Below, in pieces: positions 10,117 to 19,781 of a stretch of 64,000 nucleotides of DNA (positions within the stretch are counted from its first letter, which is position 1; each line of letters begins with the position of its first letter). The notes under the pieces were generated by a model. That model was not told the DNA's origin, ran no database searches, and was given only the letters and a program-made list of their open reading frames with translations. The position numbers were made by a program, and so were the translations under genes. Origin of the DNA: an uncultured Bacteroidales bacterium (GTDB lineage: Bacteria > Bacteroidota > Bacteroidia > Bacteroidales > P3); contig CAJONE010000001.1 of the NCBI GenBank assembly GCA_905235855.1, positions 62,001 through 126,000 on the forward strand, read 5' to 3'.

Positions 10117-10902
10117 TTAATTATTGAAGTCTGTAACTTTCGTACTGTCGAATACTGGACCGTCCTTGCAAACACACTTGTGGCCCTCATCGGTGTTGGT
10201 CACACAACAAAGACAGGCTCCGACACCGCACGCCATCATATTCTCGAGTGACACCTCACAACTTATGTTTCTCGCATGTGCAATTTTAGCCACGGCTTTC
10301 ATCATCGGCGTGGGGCCACAGGTAGCAATGTGGTCGAACGAATCAAGAACCATTCCACTATGTCCAACGAACAAAGAGTGCTGCGTCACAAAACCCTTTT
10401 CGCCAATGGAGCCATCCTCGGAAGAAAACTCCAAAAGGCCTATGCCTTCAAATAAGGAATGTGCTGGAATCAAACTTTTCGTACGACCGCCGAGCAATAT
10501 AGTCGGCTTTACGCCTTTTGCCTTATATGCTTTTGCAAGCGCCAGCAGCGGGGCGATACCGGCACCACCGCCAACTATCAAAGGGTGTTCGCCAATCACG
10601 CCAAAGCCATTGCCCAGCGGGTATATTATATTCACATTGTCGCCCTCTTTCAAGGTTGAAAATTTTCGCGTGCCTTTGCCCACAACCTGTATAAGCAACT
10701 GCAAAGTGTTCGCGTCGTTATCAAAGTCATGTATGGATATGGGGCGCCGCAACATAAAGTCGTTGCAGCCGCTCACCTCGACCTCAACAAATTGTCCTGG
10801 TCGTATTGGCCCGATATTCTCATTCGACGCAAGCGTCCATGCAATATAGTGTTCTCCGTATTGTCGTCTCTGTACTATTTTGAAATCGGTTATTTTTTTC
10901 AT
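10117..10902 (-). CDS. pyrK: Dihydroorotate dehydrogenase electron-transfer subunit
   Basis: FNR-like fold motifs RRPISI, GGGAGIAPLLALA; Fe-S motif CEVSLENMMACGVGACLCCV; directly upstream of pyrD. Confidence 0.92.
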   Translation of the reverse strand: MKKITDFKIVQRRQYGEHYIAWTLASNENIGPIRPGQFVEVEVSGCNDFMLRRPISIHDFDNDANTLQLLIQVVGKGTRKFSTLKEGDNVNIIYPLGNGFGVIGEHPLIVGGGAGIAPLLALAKAYKAKGVKPTILLGGRTKSLIPAHSLFEGIGLLEFSSEDGSIGEKGFVTQHSLFVGHSGMVLDSFDHIATCGPTPMMKAVAKIAHARNISCEVSLENMMACGVGACLCCVTNTDEGHKCVCKDGPVFDSTKVTDFNN

Positions 10903-10976
10903 ATTGCTTACTCTATATTCTCTTTCGTACCAAGTCGATGGCACAAATATGTTTCGATTATTCCAGGTTCAAACTG

Positions 10977-11546
10977 TTACCGCAAATCATTCATAGCCGC
11001 CTGCAACGACTTTATAACGGCCGTGGACGTGTATGTAGCACCCGCTACGGCATCGACTTTTTTCTTGTATGCTGCTTTAGGCGAAAGTCCGTTCCATGAT
11101 TTGAAAAAGCCTGCGTCCTTCACAATTTTCACAAATTTAGGGGTCTCATTGTTAGCAAGTAGCTCCACAGCAATGATTTTTTTGTTTTTGTCGAAAGCTA
11201 TCATCAGTGGTGTTTCACCGTTATAGCCCTTTATTCCATCACTGTACGGCTTGGAATAGACCGCATATCCAAGAAGTGTCTTCGAAACATCATACACAGA
11301 TATGTATTTCCCATCGTTCCGAACGCTCTTCGCTGTCGGAAACACATGTACAATCTCCATTGCTATTCCATCTGCATTCACTGCCGACTGCTGTTTTGTT
11401 GCAGAAGACCTGTGGTGAGGGCAGTTACCACAGTGATGAGCACAGTTGTTGCTCTGCTTGGTTGGGGCACCATTCGTTGGTTGTTGCGCCAGCACTATTC
11501 CCATAGAAAACAGTACTGTTACGGTTAGCAATAGGAGTTTTTTCAT
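10977..11546 (-). CDS. Periplasmic FMN-binding domain protein (RnfG/NqrC-like)
   Basis: Signal peptide, His/Cys-rich segment CAHHCGNCPHH, C-terminal DAVAGATYTSTAV resembling a covalent flavinylation motif. Confidence 0.75.
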   Translation of the reverse strand: MKKLLLLTVTVLFSMGIVLAQQPTNGAPTKQSNNCAHHCGNCPHHRSSATKQQSAVNADGIAMEIVHVFPTAKSVRNDGKYISVYDVSKTLLGYAVYSKPYSDGIKGYNGETPLMIAFDKNKKIIAVELLANNETPKFVKIVKDAGFFKSWNGLSPKAAYKKKVDAVAGATYTSTAVIKSLQAAMNDLR

Positions 11547-11560
11547 GAGTGAATAATATT

Positions 11561-12316
11561 TTACATTAAAAATTTAGATACAAGTATCGCCGTAGCGGAC
11601 GCTGCATTGAGAGACTCACAAGTATTTCCAACATTGGGTATCGCTATTCTGTGTGTGAGCAGACTACATATCTCGGGTGAAACACCTTGCGATTCGTTTC
11701 CTATAACCAAGACGGCACGTTTGGCCAAATCAACCTGTCGTAAATCTGTCCCGTCAAGCAATGCCCCGTAAACAGGCAAACCGCAACCTAAAAGCCATTT
11801 AGCCAAACTGCAATAACTGACAGATACACGGAAAAGACTCCCCATTGTAGCCTGTACCACTTTCGGATTAAAACAACTTACTGTATCAGCGCTGCAGACA
11901 ATTCGCCGAATCCCAAACCAATCGGCTATGCGGATGATGGTTCCCAAATTGCCAGGATCCTGTATTCTGTCTAAAACAAGTGTCAGAGCCGGTTCACGCA
12001 AAGCGTATTTTGAAACCTGCATCTGTGCTGCCGAACGTTCTACAAGCATCCACACCTTGTTTGGTTGCCTTTGTAACGAAATTCTTTCAAGTTGGTTTTC
12101 ATCAACTATCCATTGACTGCTTACCATCGGATGGTCACTACCATTTTCTTCATACCAACCACTTGTGGCGCAAAGAGTGTGAATCGGCACTTGCATTGAC
12201 AGAATCTCGGAGGCCAATTTGGATCCTTCCGCCACAAAAACCCCCCTATCTTCGCAAACTTTTTGCTGCCTAAAAGAGGCTAACTCCTTGAGTTTTGAAT
12301 TGGATAAAAGTTGCAT
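11561..12316 (-). CDS. TrmH/SpoU-family RNA methyltransferase
   Basis: LVLDRIQDPGNLGTIIRIADWFG; VLVIGNESQGVSPEI; IAIPNVGNTCESLNAASATAI. Confidence 0.93.
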   Translation of the reverse strand: MQLLSNSKLKELASFRQQKVCEDRGVFVAEGSKLASEILSMQVPIHTLCATSGWYEENGSDHPMVSSQWIVDENQLERISLQRQPNKVWMLVERSAAQMQVSKYALREPALTLVLDRIQDPGNLGTIIRIADWFGIRRIVCSADTVSCFNPKVVQATMGSLFRVSVSYCSLAKWLLGCGLPVYGALLDGTDLRQVDLAKRAVLVIGNESQGVSPEICSLLTHRIAIPNVGNTCESLNAASATAILVSKFLM

Positions 12317-12361
12317 TCTGATGGTATGTATATTGATTAAACGCGGGTTTTCAAAATAAAT

Positions 12362-12392
12362 TTTGTCGATTTAAAGAATTATAGTATTTTTG
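12362..12392 (+). promoter_or_regulatory. Bacteroidetes-type promoter for tRNA-His
   Basis: TTTG (12362-12365), 19-bp spacer, TATTTTTG (12385-12392), matching TTTG-N19-TAnnTTTG. Confidence 0.75.
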
Positions 12393-12414
12393 CAACCGCT
12401 TTAAAGCGAAAGAT

Positions 12415-12489
12415 GGTGGGCGTAGCTCAGCTGGTTAGAGTGCCGGATTGTGGTTCCGAAGGTCGTGGGTTCGAATCCCACCTCCCACC
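12415..12489 (+). tRNA. tRNA-His (GTG anticodon)
   Basis: GGTGGGCGTAGCTCAGCTGGTTAGAGTGCCGGATTGTGGTTCCGAAGGTCGTGGGTTCGAATCCCACCTCCCACC; cloverleaf folds, anticodon GTG, extra 5' G (G-1) opposite C73. Confidence 0.95.
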
Positions 12490-12495
12490 CCTGAA

Positions 12496-12530
12496 AAGCC
12501 TGCGACGTCTCTGTTGCGGGCTTGTTTTTT
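12496..12530 (+). terminator. Rho-independent terminator after tRNA-His
   Basis: AAGCCTGCGAC gtctct GTTGCGGGCTT stem (with G-U pairs) followed by GTTTTTT. Confidence 0.8.
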
Positions 12531-12586
12531 AAATATCCTACAGACAAATACAGGCAAATCATCCATAGATTTTTATACCCTATAAA

Positions 12587-13597
12587 TTGACGAACTGGGA
12601 TATATGCTACTTTTCTGACGACGGACGAGTGCTCACTGTACTTGACCAGACCCAGTTACCAATGGTGGAGCGCTACGTTCAGTTACGGAATTCGACAGAA
12701 GTTGCGGATGCAATAAGACGGCTGGTTGTTCGTGGGGCTCCGCTTATCGGAATTGCAGCTGCTATGGGACTTTGTGTGGCTATGGTCAATGGGGAAAGTT
12801 TTTTTGAGGCTAAAAGAATTATAGGCTCATCTCGTCCAACAGCTGTTAACCTGTCATGGGCTCTTGACAGGATGGAGTCCGCATTAAAGAATTTCGGCAT
12901 TAAAAGCACAGACACATACACTTCCTCCTCCGACGTTATTATTATGCTTCAGACAGAGGCTCTTCGCATAAAGGAAGAAGATGCTGAAACCTGTCGCAAA
13001 ATAGGGCAGTTTGGCAGTAGACTGATAACGGACGGTATGGGTGTTCTAACTCACTGCAATGCTGGGCATCTTGCCACCGGACATTACGGCACAGCCCTTG
13101 CTCCAATCTATTCAGCTGCCATGGACGGAAAAAGTTTTCGTGTTTTTGCCGACGAGACACGCCCACTGTTACAAGGTGCCCGACTAACGGCCTACGAACT
13201 GACAAAACACAATATCGACACTACGTTAATCTGCGACAACATGGCCGCATCTCTTATGGCAGCCGGCCGCATTAACATTGTTTTCGTAGGTTGCGACCGT
13301 GTGGCCGCAAACGGCGACACGGCCAATAAGATAGGTACTTTAGGGGTAGCCGTGCTTGCAAAGCATTTCGGTGTGCCTTTTTACGTTTGCGGACCACTTT
13401 CAACTTTCGACAGCCACTGTTCCACCGGGTCTGACATAATAATAGAACAACGCCCGGGTGAGGAAATAACCACTATGCACTACGCACATCCTATGGCACC
13501 TGAGCATGTCAAGACCTTTAACCCAGCTTTTGATGTAACGCCACACAATTTGATAACAGGATATATAACAGAGAATGGAATCCACACGACGAAATAA
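12587..13597 (+). CDS. mtnA: S-methyl-5-thioribose-1-phosphate isomerase
   Basis: LDQTQLP; VVRGAPLIGIAAAMGL; TETRPLLQGARLTAYEL-like DETRPLLQGARLTAYEL; VGCDRVAANGDTANKIGTLGVAVLAKHFGVPFYV. TTG start likely. Confidence 0.93.
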   Translation: MTNWDICYFSDDGRVLTVLDQTQLPMVERYVQLRNSTEVADAIRRLVVRGAPLIGIAAAMGLCVAMVNGESFFEAKRIIGSSRPTAVNLSWALDRMESALKNFGIKSTDTYTSSSDVIIMLQTEALRIKEEDAETCRKIGQFGSRLITDGMGVLTHCNAGHLATGHYGTALAPIYSAAMDGKSFRVFADETRPLLQGARLTAYELTKHNIDTTLICDNMAASLMAAGRINIVFVGCDRVAANGDTANKIGTLGVAVLAKHFGVPFYVCGPLSTFDSHCSTGSDIIIEQRPGEEITTMHYAHPMAPEHVKTFNPAFDVTPHNLITGYITENGIHTTK

Positions 13598-13946
13598 AAT
13601 TGCAAGACTCATACAGCAAGATATGGGTAGCATCTTACTGAAAGAGATGAAGCCAAAACTCGGCAATTCGCTCATAACTGTTACGGAAGTACGCATAACC
13701 CCTGATCTTTCAATAGCGCGGATTTATGTGAGCGTCATGCCAATAGGAGTCATGCCCGAAACCAATCCTCCAGTCGCAGCATCGAAAGAATCAGTGATGG
13801 CTGCCATCTACGATAACAGTGCAGACTTGCGACGACGACTAGGTATGCTCGAGGGCAAACAGCTCCGCATAATTCCACAACTGGAATTTTTCCTCGACCA
13901 AACACTTGACCGATTAGAAAATATCAATCGTCTGTTGAAACAGTAA
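13575..13946 (+). CDS. rbfA: Ribosome-binding factor A
   Basis: ESTRRNKIARLIQQDMGSILL; ITVTEVRITPDLSIARIYVSV; overlaps mtnA end by 23 nt. Confidence 0.9.
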   Translation: MESTRRNKIARLIQQDMGSILLKEMKPKLGNSLITVTEVRITPDLSIARIYVSVMPIGVMPETNPPVAASKESVMAAIYDNSADLRRRLGMLEGKQLRIIPQLEFFLDQTLDRLENINRLLKQ

Positions 13947-13953
13947 GTGTAGC

Positions 13954-15201
13954 TTGAAACTTGAATCATTCATAGCCTTACGGTATCTTTTCACACGCAA
14001 GAACAAGAGTATAATAAATATTATCTCTTGGATTTCACTTGTGGGATTGAGCGTTGCGTCCACAGCTCTGATTGTAGTTCTTTCCGTTTACAACGGCATA
14101 GGCAGTGTTACCCAGAAACTCTTCAACGCTTTCGATCCGCAACTGATGATAGAAAAAAATGAAGGAAAGTGTTTTCACGCCGACAGCTCCTTTATTGTAA
14201 AGGTAAAATCAGTCGATGGGGTAAAAACGATAAGCTGCATTGCAGAAGAAAACGCATGGATAACCTACCGACAAAATCAAGCCATAGTTCACCTTCGTGG
14301 AGTCGATAGCAACTATCCCGCCATAACTGGCATAGACACTATGATTGTTGACGGAGAGTATGCTTTGCGAGCTCAGCGACCCAATAGCCCTATGTCAGAA
14401 AATGAAAATCCTGAGAACTCGGTCATCGACTACGCTATTATGGGCGCTCTCGTTTATGATCAACTAGGGCTTCGATCGCTAACAAGCGAACCCCTGTCGG
14501 TACATATTCCTAAACGCGGCAAAGGAATAGGCATCTCCATAGACGATGCCTTTAACACTGGCTATCTCTACCCCTCCGGCACATTCTATATTCAGCAAGA
14601 TATTGACAGCAAGTATATGCTCGCCGACATAGACTTTGTTCGCACACTACTCGATTATTCCGACAACGAATGCAGCTCGATAGCTATAGATTTCATGCCA
14701 AAATCCGATATCACGAAAGCAAAGAAAGAACTTCAACAACTTCTCGGCAATGGTTTTATTGTCAAAGACCGATATGACCAACAACCTCTATATTTCAAAA
14801 TATATCGTTCCGAAAGGCTTGGCATAATACTTATTCTCTCGCTTATTGCGATTATTTCGACACTTAACCTTACCGCTTCACTGTCATTGTTGATTATCGA
14901 CAAAAAACACGACATTTCAACTATGCGGAGTTTTGGTATGGAAAGACGATCTGTAAGGAACGTGTTTTTTGGAGAAGGTATGCTTATCAGTGCCGTTGGT
15001 GTGACTATCGGACTTCTGATTGGTTTTGCCATCTGTTTTGTACAACAAACATTCGGCATAATAAAGATGGGCAACAACTTTGTAGTTAACGCTTTCCCTG
15101 TGGAAATGCATCTATCAGATTTCCTGCTCACCTTCGTGTTGGTGATGCTATTGAGCACTATTGCCGTTTGGTTCACATCGCGACGCGCAAAAATTGCATG
15201 A
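13954..15201 (+). CDS. FtsX-like ABC permease, lipoprotein-releasing (LolC/LolE-like)
   Basis: ALRYLFTRKNKSIINIISWISLVGLSVASTALIVVLSVYNG; C-terminal FtsX TM block; TTG start. Confidence 0.85.
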   Translation: MKLESFIALRYLFTRKNKSIINIISWISLVGLSVASTALIVVLSVYNGIGSVTQKLFNAFDPQLMIEKNEGKCFHADSSFIVKVKSVDGVKTISCIAEENAWITYRQNQAIVHLRGVDSNYPAITGIDTMIVDGEYALRAQRPNSPMSENENPENSVIDYAIMGALVYDQLGLRSLTSEPLSVHIPKRGKGIGISIDDAFNTGYLYPSGTFYIQQDIDSKYMLADIDFVRTLLDYSDNECSSIAIDFMPKSDITKAKKELQQLLGNGFIVKDRYDQQPLYFKIYRSERLGIILILSLIAIISTLNLTASLSLLIIDKKHDISTMRSFGMERRSVRNVFFGEGMLISAVGVTIGLLIGFAICFVQQTFGIIKMGNNFVVNAFPVEMHLSDFLLTFVLVMLLSTIAVWFTSRRAKIA

Positions 15202-15330
15202 TTTGGTTTATGTCAGAAGTTTCGGCTGCTATAACATGTTCGACGCATAATATTTTTGGGGTAGTACTGCTTACAGCCATAACAGTGACATCTTCTAACA
15301 GGGCTAATACGATGATTTCTTCAAAGAATA

Positions 15331-15363
15331 TTGGCTCGGGATGAAAACTAATCTGTAATTTTG
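15331..15363 (+). promoter_or_regulatory. Probable promoter for trpS
   Basis: TTGG (15331-15334), 21-bp spacer, TAATTTTG (15356-15363). Confidence 0.6.
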
Positions 15364-15432
15364 CACAATAAAAACAGATACCATAAAGTTCTCAAAAGCA
15401 AATCCAATAATAAACATATTCCCGCACCCAAA

Positions 15433-16434
15433 ATGGAAAAAAAAGGCATTGTATGCAGCGGCATACGTCCAACTGGTAATTTGCACCTCGGAAATTATTT
15501 CGGAGCCCTGCGCAATTTCGTAAAAATGCAAGACAATTATGACTGCTACTTCTTTATCGCCGATTATCATTCACTAACCACACATCCCACACCCGGAAGC
15601 ATCTACGGCGATGCCCGAAAGATTATGGCAGCATATTTGGCCGCTGGCCTTGATCCCGAAAAAGCTACAATATACCTGCAAAGTGACCTGCCCGAAACAA
15701 TAGAGCTTTACCTGTTTCTAAACATGAATGCCTATCTTGGCGAATTGGAACGTGTTACGTCGTTCAAAGACAAGATACGCCAAAACCCGAACAACGTGAA
15801 TGCCGGACTACTTACCTATCCGACACTCATGGCTGCTGACATACTGATCCACAAGGCCACAAAAGTCCCTGTTGGAAAGGATCAAGAACAACATTTGGAA
15901 ATGACACGCACCTTTGCCCAACGCTTCAATACCATGTATGGGTGTGATGTATTCCCACTGCCGCAAGCCATAGGTTCTGCATCCGGACTTGTAAAAATAC
16001 CCGCTCTGAACGGAGCAGGCAAGATGGGAAAAAGCGAAGGGGAAGCCAGCACCATCTTTCTTACCGATGAACCTGATGTCATACGCAAAAAAATAATGAA
16101 AGCCAAAAGCGACAGTGGCCCTACCGAAATGAATCAGAAAAAACCCGATGAAATAGAAAACCTCTTTGCTCTGTTGCGTGCCGTCTCCAAACCAGATACA
16201 GTGGAATATTTCGACAACCTATACAACCACTGTCAAATTCGCTATGGCGACATGAAAAAACAATTGGCAGAAGATATGGTGGCTTTTGTTTCACCCATAC
16301 GCGAACGGATTATGCAATACTCATCCGACGAAAAACTTTTGTCCAGAATCATGGATCGTGGGAAAGAAAAAGCCCACGAAAGCGCATGCAAAACAATTGG
16401 TGAGGTGCGCCATACGATAGGCTACAGAAACTGA
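15433..16434 (+). CDS. trpS: Tryptophanyl-tRNA synthetase
   Basis: MEKKGIVCSGIRPTGNLHLGNYFGAL; KMSKS-like KMGKSEG. The ORF-track start (15361) falls inside the -7 element. Confidence 0.95.
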   Translation: MEKKGIVCSGIRPTGNLHLGNYFGALRNFVKMQDNYDCYFFIADYHSLTTHPTPGSIYGDARKIMAAYLAAGLDPEKATIYLQSDLPETIELYLFLNMNAYLGELERVTSFKDKIRQNPNNVNAGLLTYPTLMAADILIHKATKVPVGKDQEQHLEMTRTFAQRFNTMYGCDVFPLPQAIGSASGLVKIPALNGAGKMGKSEGEASTIFLTDEPDVIRKKIMKAKSDSGPTEMNQKKPDEIENLFALLRAVSKPDTVEYFDNLYNHCQIRYGDMKKQLAEDMVAFVSPIRERIMQYSSDEKLLSRIMDRGKEKAHESACKTIGEVRHTIGYRN

Positions 16435-16454
16435 ACAATTCTGCGTAATCGTAT

Positions 16455-18311
16455 ATGAGGAGCATATTCAGTAATAAGAACTGCACCAAGATGATAAACC
16501 TGAAGCTATATTTCAAACAACTGATACTGAATGTTTCAATGCTTCTGATATGCTCATTTTTTTTATACTCATGTGCCAAACAGGGATACCCATCGGGCGG
16601 TCCCGTGGACAAACAACCACCAATAGTAAAGGGTGTCAATCCCAAAACAGAATCCACCAATTTCAACGCCAAACGTTTTCGCATAGACTTTGACGAGTAC
16701 GTTACTATGAAGGACGCTGACAACAACGTACTCATCTCCCCACCTATGGCGAACAAGCCAGAATACAGTACCAAAGGCCATAGCCTTATTGTGAAATTAT
16801 CTGACACACTCGCACCAAACACCACCTATCTGTTTCAGTTCAAAAACGCTATTGTGGACTTCAACGAGGGCAATCCCCTACCCTCTTTCGAGTATGTCTT
16901 CTCAACAGGAAACATGCTTGACTCCATGACGATTTCAGGATCCGTTGCCGATGCATTGACACAAAAAGCCTCCGATGCAACACTGGCTGTTGTGGCTTAC
17001 GAAATGAATCCTGATAACCTCAATTGGGGCGATTCCATTGTTGGAAAAATCTCCCCTACATACCAAACCAGAACTGCATCTGACGGCTCCTTTCAATTCA
17101 ACTACATACGCCCTGGAAAATACAAGATAATAGCACTCGACGATGCAGACAAAAACCTTCGCTATTCAGTCTCCGAAGCTATAGCATGGCTTGATTCACC
17201 AGTAGAGGCACGATTGATGCCAAAGAGGGAAACCATAGACACAACCAACAATACCACTCTGGCCGATGTTCCAACTGATACCGTCATATATGGCCAGCCA
17301 TCCGACTCCATCAAACATCTTGCAAAACATGCCATATCGCTCTCTCTTTCCAAAAAGGAGACATGCCAACAAAGAGTTCTCAACAAAGAGTTCACTAACC
17401 GCGGCCATATACGAATTATCACCCAAACACCTATGTTAAACCCCGTCATAGAATGCGATTCTGTCATTTGGAGCCTTTCGGCCAAAGGAGACACAATGAA
17501 TGTCTGGACTCTCCGTCAAACACGCGACTCCGTTCACATTATACTCTCCGATACGGCCACCTCTCTTTGCGACACCATTATCCTGAAATTTCGCGAACCA
17601 AAGAAATCCAAACGCATAACAGAAAACACAGATAAAAACCTCAACAAGACAGAATCACTGGTAACCGCATCTCACCCATATTTCGACACAATGTGTATTC
17701 GTTTCGAGACACCCGTAACAGTTTGCAACAAAGATTCATTGACATTGATGCTACTTGACGATAGTACCACAATATACGCTAAAATCATGTTAGCCCGAAA
17801 CACCTATTCAATATTTCAGCATACATCAAGCACACTCGCTTACATTCTGCCCACTACAAGTTTAAAACAAGGCGGGAAATACGTATTTACCATATCACCA
17901 AAAATCTGTCGTGATATCTACAACCGCTTCAACGACTCTGTTACAGTCACCACCACCATAACAAGAGCCGAGGATTACGGTTCACTAACCGTTGATCTAA
18001 TACCCCCATCCGACACCGTCCAAGATGATCTAATCAATCATGCCATCATTCAGCTTCTCAGTGACAATGATATCGTTGTCAGACAGTTACCAATTAACCA
18101 GAATGGTCAGAGCGGTAATACGGTTAAACTAACGTTTAAAAACCTTAAACCTTCATCATATCGAATAAGACTATTTTACGACCTCAATGGTGATGGGCGT
18201 TGGACTCCAGGCGACTACTATATGCACAGACAACCCGAACCTGTTGTTTATTTTCCCAAAAAACTGCAACTGCGTGCAAATTGGGAAATGAACGAAACAT
18301 GGAACTTGTAA
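16455..18311 (+). CDS. Ig-like domain lipoprotein
   Basis: Lipobox LYSC; CAKQGYPSGGPVDKQPPIVKGVNPK; SbsA-like Ig motif PNTTYLFQFKNAIVDFNEGN. Confidence 0.7.
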   Translation: MRSIFSNKNCTKMINLKLYFKQLILNVSMLLICSFFLYSCAKQGYPSGGPVDKQPPIVKGVNPKTESTNFNAKRFRIDFDEYVTMKDADNNVLISPPMANKPEYSTKGHSLIVKLSDTLAPNTTYLFQFKNAIVDFNEGNPLPSFEYVFSTGNMLDSMTISGSVADALTQKASDATLAVVAYEMNPDNLNWGDSIVGKISPTYQTRTASDGSFQFNYIRPGKYKIIALDDADKNLRYSVSEAIAWLDSPVEARLMPKRETIDTTNNTTLADVPTDTVIYGQPSDSIKHLAKHAISLSLSKKETCQQRVLNKEFTNRGHIRIITQTPMLNPVIECDSVIWSLSAKGDTMNVWTLRQTRDSVHIILSDTATSLCDTIILKFREPKKSKRITENTDKNLNKTESLVTASHPYFDTMCIRFETPVTVCNKDSLTLMLLDDSTTIYAKIMLARNTYSIFQHTSSTLAYILPTTSLKQGGKYVFTISPKICRDIYNRFNDSVTVTTTITRAEDYGSLTVDLIPPSDTVQDDLINHAIIQLLSDNDIVVRQLPINQNGQSGNTVKLTFKNLKPSSYRIRLFYDLNGDGRWTPGDYYMHRQPEPVVYFPKKLQLRANWEMNETWNL

Positions 18312-18395
18312 AACTCATGCACTTTCTTGTCAGTTTTGGGGACCAAACATATAGAACTATGTGGTCAAACCTGCGATTCAGAACATCTGCCGGAT

Positions 18396-18701
18396 TTACT
18401 CTCCGATGGTCTCTATCAAGAAACTTACCGGACGGAATCCATCATTACAACTAACCATAGCACTTTTCGGATTCTTCATCCATCCGTCAAAAAAATTGCC
18501 TTCACCAGCGGCAAGCTTTTCAACGAATTCCTTCATGGTTTTCCATGCTTCGGGGCATAGACCTTGAGGACGATGAGCATTGTAACTTACCCACTGCATA
18601 CCTTCGCGCACATTGCAAGCATGTTCTATCGGATTTTCGTATAGTTCTTGCAAATCGCAATAATCGGCACAACGTATGGCAGTGATTCGAACTGACAACA
18701 T
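18396..18701 (-). CDS. TIGR04076-like small protein
   Basis: PQGLCPEAWKTM... and SCNDGFRPVSFLIETI match the family pattern as remembered. Confidence 0.6.
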   Translation of the reverse strand: MLSVRITAIRCADYCDLQELYENPIEHACNVREGMQWVSYNAHRPQGLCPEAWKTMKEFVEKLAAGEGNFFDGWMKNPKSAMVSCNDGFRPVSFLIETIGE

Positions 18702-18704
18702 AGC

Positions 18705-19628
18705 TTACAAATTATTTCTGACTGATTCACCGTCAGATTCAATTACTTCTTTATCCCCAGATATATCCATCAACTGTCTAAACTCAGATGGCAGAGGAGT
18801 CTCGAAAGCAAGCCGTTTGCCCGTTATAGGATGAATAAAACAAAGACGGAAAGCATGAAGAGCGAGACGGTTAATAGGTGCGCGGTCTTCCTTGTAGCCA
18901 TACATTGGATCGTGGACGACCGGATGGCCCATTTCACGCAAATGGACACGTATCTGGTTTCGACGTCCAGTGTCGAGCTTCAACTCGACAAGACTATAAC
19001 ATTTTGAACGGCCTTTCTCCTCGTAATGAGTGACGGCCAATTTGCCACCGTTGTCGGTCACTGACGATAACACACAATATTTTCCATCCGTTAACCAACT
19101 TCGTATCACACCTTTTGAAGGGACAATACTACCCCACACTACAGCGACATAACGACGATCGTATACGCTTCCTTTCCAGTCCTCTTCAAATTTACGGCTA
19201 ACATCCTTGCTCTTCGACACTATCAGCAGGCCACTTGTATCTCGGTCAAGGCGATGAACTATATGAGCGTGGCAGTGCTGACCCGAGGCCTCAAGGTAGG
19301 TATTGAGTTCGGTGATAACTGTTTTGTCGCCTACGTGTTTGCTATAACTCAACAGCCCATAGTGTTTGTTTATCACGAACAGATGCCGATCTTCATAAAC
19401 AATATCAAGGTCAGACGGTCTCAGACGTTCCTTTCCACTGTTTCGTTCCACAGTGACCGTCATTCCTGGATACAGGCGATGGTCGAAACGTGTGCTACGG
19501 CGCCCATCAACATAAACACTGTGAGCCAAAAGCTCCTTGACGTTATTACGCGATGAGTCTGGCATGTTTCTTTGCAGAAATTCCAGCAGCGTCGCATCCT
19601 CCGCAACCTTAAATTCTTTTTTTTTCAT
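18705..19628 (-). CDS. RluA-family pseudouridine synthase with S4 domain
   Basis: HIVHRLDRDTSGLLIVSKS catalytic motif; ELKLDTGRRNQIRVHL. Confidence 0.93.
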   Translation of the reverse strand: MKKKEFKVAEDATLLEFLQRNMPDSSRNNVKELLAHSVYVDGRRSTRFDHRLYPGMTVTVERNSGKERLRPSDLDIVYEDRHLFVINKHYGLLSYSKHVGDKTVITELNTYLEASGQHCHAHIVHRLDRDTSGLLIVSKSKDVSRKFEEDWKGSVYDRRYVAVVWGSIVPSKGVIRSWLTDGKYCVLSSVTDNGGKLAVTHYEEKGRSKCYSLVELKLDTGRRNQIRVHLREMGHPVVHDPMYGYKEDRAPINRLALHAFRLCFIHPITGKRLAFETPLPSEFRQLMDISGDKEVIESDGESVRNNL

Positions 19629-19781
19629 ATTTCTTCTACTTTACCTAACGCGCTACACATCGCAAACCGTAAGGGTGATCATGTGTGACAATAGCATGGA
19701 TTTGTATTTTGTACGGAGAACAACATTTTTTCGTAGACCACGAACGTGTCTTGAAACCGAACTGCTTTTGCCCACCCCTGT

